9,683 bases of DNA from CALKZN01 sp964633815 (GTDB lineage: Bacteria > Pseudomonadota > Gammaproteobacteria > Arenicellales > Arenicellaceae): the NCBI GenBank assembly GCA_964633815.1, contig CAZWHW010000047.1:1-9683 (forward strand), given 5' to 3'. The notes under the pieces are model-generated. The model did not search any database, was not told where the DNA came from, and worked only from the letters and a program-made list of their open reading frames with translations. Positions 8,301-9,683 of the stretch are shown one piece after another (positions within the stretch are counted from its first letter, which is position 1; every line of letters starts with the position of its first letter). The translations under genes and the position numbers were made by a program.

Positions 8301-8377
8301 TAAAGACAACTCTTTTTATTTGCTAACAAGCTAATGGTAGAATAGGAAGTTCATTACTTGTACAAAATACAGCCTGT

Positions 8378-8383
8378 AGTATA
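8378..8383 (-). promoter_or_regulatory. possible -10 element for lipA
   Basis: TATACT on the minus strand (8383-8378) is a 5-of-6 match to TATAAT, about 78 bp before the lipA ATG. The A-rich DNA upstream could act as an UP element. No good -35 hexamer lies 16-18 bp upstream (GAGAAA at 17 bp), so this is tentative. Confidence 0.2.
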
Positions 8384-8540
8384 GTTTTTTTTAAACTTTT
8401 TTTCTCTAGCATATTTATGAATTACATATATTTTATAAAATACTTTATTTATTTTATTTAAATTATTGTTTTTTATTAAGATTTTGTATTTAATTTTTTA
8501 TATTTATTGTGTTTTTATATATGTTATAGTTTTTTAAGCG

Positions 8541-8566
8541 TCAAATTTGATTATATTTTAATCAAA
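8541..8566. repeat. overlapping inverted repeats, candidate operator
   Basis: TCAAATTTGA (8541-8550) is a perfect 10-bp palindrome. It overlaps a second perfect inverted repeat, TTTGATT (8546-8552), 7-nt spacer, AATCAAA (8560-8566). This gives three copies of the half-site TCAAA/TTTGA in 26 bp. It lies 25 bp before a TATAAT at 8591-8596, a position suited to a regulator of the globin promoter. The spacing is wrong for FNR (TTGAT-N4-ATCAA). Palindromes are more frequent in AT-rich DNA, so binding is unproven. Confidence 0.4.
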
Positions 8567-8590
8567 AACTAAATATAATTAATATATTTG

Positions 8591-8596
8591 TATAAT
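8591..8596 (+). promoter_or_regulatory. possible -10 element for the globin gene
   Basis: This is a perfect TATAAT 46 bp before the globin ATG, but there is no recognisable -35 at 16-18 bp upstream (ACTAAA at 17). If used, transcription would start near 8603 and the inverted repeat at 8546-8566 would be centred near -47, where an activator could assist a promoter lacking a -35. The AT-richness makes chance matches likely. Confidence 0.3.
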
Positions 8597-8615
8597 TTTT
8601 ATTAGAATATGATTA

Positions 8616-8630
8616 TAAATCATTGATTTA
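8616..8630. repeat. 15-bp perfect palindrome just before the globin gene
   Basis: TAAATCA, a single T, then TGATTTA form a perfect inverted repeat that ends 11 bp before the globin start codon. It shares the AATCA/TGATT core with the larger inverted repeat at 8546-8566. It could be a second site for the same regulator, between the putative transcription start and the gene, or chance in AT-rich DNA. Confidence 0.35.
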
Positions 8631-8641
8631 CAATATTTTTT

Positions 8642-9082
8642 ATGGATTTAAAAAAAGATATAAAAGGTAGGAATGATATAAAAAAGCTGGTTAAGCATTT
8701 TTATTCGATTGCGATGCCTGATCCAATTATAGGATTTTTTTTTACTCAAGTAAGTCCAATAGACTTGGATGTTCATGTTGAAAAAGTTACGGACTTTTGG
8801 TGCGCAATTATATTTGGTTATGATCCCTTAAGTGATTCTAAAAGTGGTAAAGCGATAAAGCAGCTATTGAATGTTCATCGGGAGGTGGATGGAAAGGCTC
8901 GAATTCAAACTGGTCACTTCACGCGTTGGTTGCATTTGTTTTTTGTAAGCATAGATGTATTTTATGAAGGGGAGCGCGCTAATGCTCTTAAGGATAGAGC
9001 GACAAAGATGGCTTCAAGCATGAGTGATGCATTAAGAAGTGGGCGTGGTGAAGATCGTGTTGGTGTTGAGAGCTTGCGATAA
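8642..9082 (+). CDS. group III truncated haemoglobin-like protein
   Basis: The 146-residue protein matches the group III (Ctb/trHbP-like) truncated globins in length and layout. Predicted key residues: B10 Tyr21 in KHFYSIAMPDP; distal E7 His45 with Phe52-Trp53 seven residues on (HVEKVTDFW, the same spacing as Campylobacter Ctb); proximal F8 His79 in NVHREV; and G8 Trp96 in HFTRWLHLFF. A helix with RATKMASSM closes the fold, and a charged tail (132-146) follows. Family members bind haem and O2 or NO in the cytoplasm; in Campylobacter the homologue is linked to NO stress and respiration under low oxygen. The role here is inferred only. No Shine-Dalgarno is visible before the ATG, but a stop (TGA 8624-8626) lies in frame upstream and no other start fits. 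The gene is monocistronic and divergent from lipA. Confidence 0.88.
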   Translation: MDLKKDIKGRNDIKKLVKHFYSIAMPDPIIGFFFTQVSPIDLDVHVEKVTDFWCAIIFGYDPLSDSKSGKAIKQLLNVHREVDGKARIQTGHFTRWLHLFFVSIDVFYEGERANALKDRATKMASSMSDALRSGRGEDRVGVESLR

Positions 9083-9404
9083 ATGAGCATTTGTTTTGGG
9101 CTTTTTATCCTTTGTTACAAAATTTAACTTTTCTATCAGTGTTTTGACGTTGATTGTTTTATATTTTTGTATTATGTTCGATCCCGTAAAAATTTGTTTG
9201 CTTGTTTTTTCTATAGGGGTGGGGGCATAGTTAACAGAATTATGAGGATATTTCCATTGTAATATTGTGAGATTTACTATTGGAATGTCTAAATTGTCAA
9301 AATGTTGGGGTCTGTCTGGCGGAGGATTGGTTAGAACAACTAGTCTCGCAATTTGTTGGAGATTCTAAGAAAAGTTAACAGTAGTAATAGTTAGATAAAA
9401 TAAG

Positions 9405-9430
9405 GCGTTAGGTGAGAAATTATCTAGCGC
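9405..9430 (+). other. stem-loop overlapping the foot of the following terminator
   Basis: GCGTTAG (9405-9411) can pair with CTAGCGC (9424-9430), a 7-bp stem with one G-U pair and a 12-nt loop. Its 3' arm shares two bases with the terminator stem starting at 9429, so the two helices could compete or stack. No known riboswitch family is recognised. Confidence 0.3.
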
Positions 9431-9459
9431 TAATATCAAATTGGTATTGGCTTTTATTT
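9429..9459 (+). terminator. Rho-independent terminator, plus strand
   Basis: GCTAATATCA (9429-9438) pairs along its full length with TGGTATTGGC (9442-9451), ten pairs including two G-U, around a 3-nt loop. TTTTATTT follows at 9452-9459. The minus strand lacks a T tract, so the direction is plus. It lies about 350 bp past the globin stop, too far for a simple globin terminator unless the 3' UTR is long. Confidence 0.6.
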
Positions 9460-9495
9460 GTTGTAACGTTAGGTGGATGAAAGCAGAGTGTTAAA

Positions 9496-9525
9496 TTGTT
9501 GGGGATCAGTTTAGCTTAGGATAAT
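9496..9525 (+). promoter_or_regulatory. possible promoter for the gene at 9596
   Basis: TTGTTG (-35, 9496-9501), an 18-bp spacer and GATAAT (-10, 9520-9525) would start transcription near 9533. The leader of about 60 nt would include the hairpin at 9553-9573. The match is moderate and the call tentative. Confidence 0.3.
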
Positions 9526-9552
9526 AATGGTGTTACTTATGTTTTCACCATG

Positions 9553-9573
9553 CTCTAAATTATTAGAGTTTTT
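9553..9573 (+). terminator. terminator-like hairpin shortly before the last gene
   Basis: CTCTAA (9553-9558) and TTAGAG (9563-9568) form a perfect 6-bp stem with a 4-nt loop, followed by five Ts (9569-9573). It ends 22 bp before the ATG at 9596. It may close an upstream transcript or sit in the leader of the downstream gene as an attenuator. The stem is AT-rich and short, so its strength is uncertain. Confidence 0.45.
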
Positions 9574-9595
9574 GTATTAAAGTTGTGTGGTTATT

Positions 9596-9683
9596 ATGGT
9601 TGATCATAAAAAGAGTATTAGTAATAAATCTAAAATTGTTGAGTCTAAAGTTTCTAAAGACTTGTCGACTGCTTATAAGAAGT
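9596..9683 (+). CDS. unrecognised Lys/Ser-rich protein, N-terminal 29 codons; 3' end outside window
   Basis: An ATG at 9596 opens a frame that stays open to the window edge. The visible N-terminus begins MVDHKKSISNKSKIVESK and is rich in Lys and Ser, with no hydrophobic segment and so no signal peptide. Upstream only a weak GTGG lies 5 nt before the ATG. A possible promoter (9496-9525) and a terminator-like hairpin (9553-9573) precede it, which favours a real gene start. I do not recognise the family. With so few codons an open frame could still be chance. Confidence 0.45.
   Translation, partial: MVDHKKSISNKSKIVESKVSKDLSTAYKK

Larger units (their letters stand above)
8301..8641. other. divergent, extremely AT-rich intergenic region between lipA and the globin gene
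   Basis: The region is 341 bp with no gene. By hand count, 8381-8640 has about 29 G/C in 260 bases, roughly 11% GC, far below the flanking genes. It must carry the promoters for lipA (minus) and the globin gene (plus). Long T and A runs (such as 8384-8392) suggest intrinsic bending or a site for nucleoid proteins of the H-NS type; that is inference. Two perfect palindromic elements near the globin side are listed separately. At this base composition -10-like hexamers arise by chance, so promoter calls are weak. Confidence 0.6.
9083..9595. other. 513-bp non-coding region downstream of the globin gene
   Basis: I see no convincing gene here; the longest ATG frames noted on the plus strand are 18 and 27 codons. 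GC is clearly higher than in the region before the globin gene. It contains a terminator-like hairpin at 9429-9459, a second at 9553-9573, a 9-bp direct repeat CGTTAGGTG (9406-9414 and 9467-9475), a repeated TGTTGGGG (9303-9310 and 9497-9504), and possible promoters: TTGACG (9144-9149) with TGTATT 18 bp on, and TTGTTG (9496-9501) with GATAAT (9520-9525). It may be a long globin 3' UTR, a small RNA unit, or decayed sequence. Confidence 0.5.

Noticed and set aside
8301..8309. TTG start of lipA at 8309
   Set aside because: AAGAG at 8314-8310 is adjacent to the TTG but 9 nt from the ATG at 8300, which is the better start.
7669..8334. 221-residue plus-strand frame opposite lipA
   Set aside because: It is antisense to a well-conserved lipA over most of its length, with no recognisable domain.
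8546..8566. FNR box before the globin gene
   Set aside because: TTGAT and ATCAA are 9 nt apart, not the 4 nt of an FNR site, so the half-sites do not fit that family.
9176..9186. tRNA T-loop-like TTCGATCCC
   Set aside because: There is no matching GGG arm on the 5' side and no acceptor or anticodon stem around it.
9174..9230. 18-codon frame encoding a small hydrophobic peptide
   Set aside because: It has no Shine-Dalgarno and such a short frame is expected by chance.
9285..9368. 27-codon frame with a Gly-rich middle
   Set aside because: It has no properly spaced ribosome site and no recognisable motif; chance is the simpler reading.
1..9683. CRISPR arrays, insertion sequences, phage genes or defence systems
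   Set aside because: No regular repeat-spacer pattern, transposase, integrase or toxin-antitoxin pair was seen; the coding content is core metabolism, a repair polymerase and a globin.

Overview
The window looks like chromosomal DNA from a low-GC proteobacterium, most likely a gammaproteobacterium. The grounds are a homodimeric-type pyruvate dehydrogenase E1 (AceE), an LpdA with its own N-terminal lipoyl domain, and a LipA whose sequence reads like the Pseudomonas-type enzyme. Coding regions have moderate GC, while one intergenic region is extremely AT-rich. I cannot name the genus from sequence alone.

Layout, left to right. (1) 1-552, plus strand: the C-terminal half of DNA polymerase IV (dinB), cut by the window edge and ending in a clamp-binding tail. 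(2) 553-649: a convergent gap with a hairpin that can terminate transcription in both directions. (3) 650-8300, minus strand: a tight cluster read as lipA > aceE > aceF > lpdA. It encodes lipoyl synthase and all three subunits of the pyruvate dehydrogenase complex. Gaps are 62, 6 and 14 bp, so a single operon is plausible. (4) 8301-8641: a divergent, mostly extremely AT-rich intergenic region with two palindromic candidate operators. (5) 8642-9082, plus strand: a group III truncated haemoglobin. (6) 9083-9595: about 510 bp with no convincing gene, two terminator-like hairpins and short direct repeats, possibly a long 3' UTR or a small RNA. (7) 9596 to the end: the first 29 codons of a Lys/Ser-rich protein that I do not recognise.

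How the genes work together. AceE decarboxylates pyruvate and passes the acetyl group to lipoyl arms on AceF. AceF transfers it to CoA, and LpdA reoxidises the arms with NAD+. LipA inserts the sulfurs that make those arms, so the cluster couples the enzyme complex to the last step of its own cofactor synthesis. The partner octanoyltransferase LipB is not in the window.

The most unusual point is AceF. A complete two-lipoyl-domain E2 appears to begin at an internal Met (residue 158). The 157 residues before it hold a further lipoyl-like fold in which the lipoyl-lysine position is Gly, with a Lys one residue later, followed by a Lys/Ser-rich linker. I found no sign of a wholly new system such as defence islands, CRISPR arrays or mobile elements. 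The rest is core metabolism with some interesting non-coding DNA.
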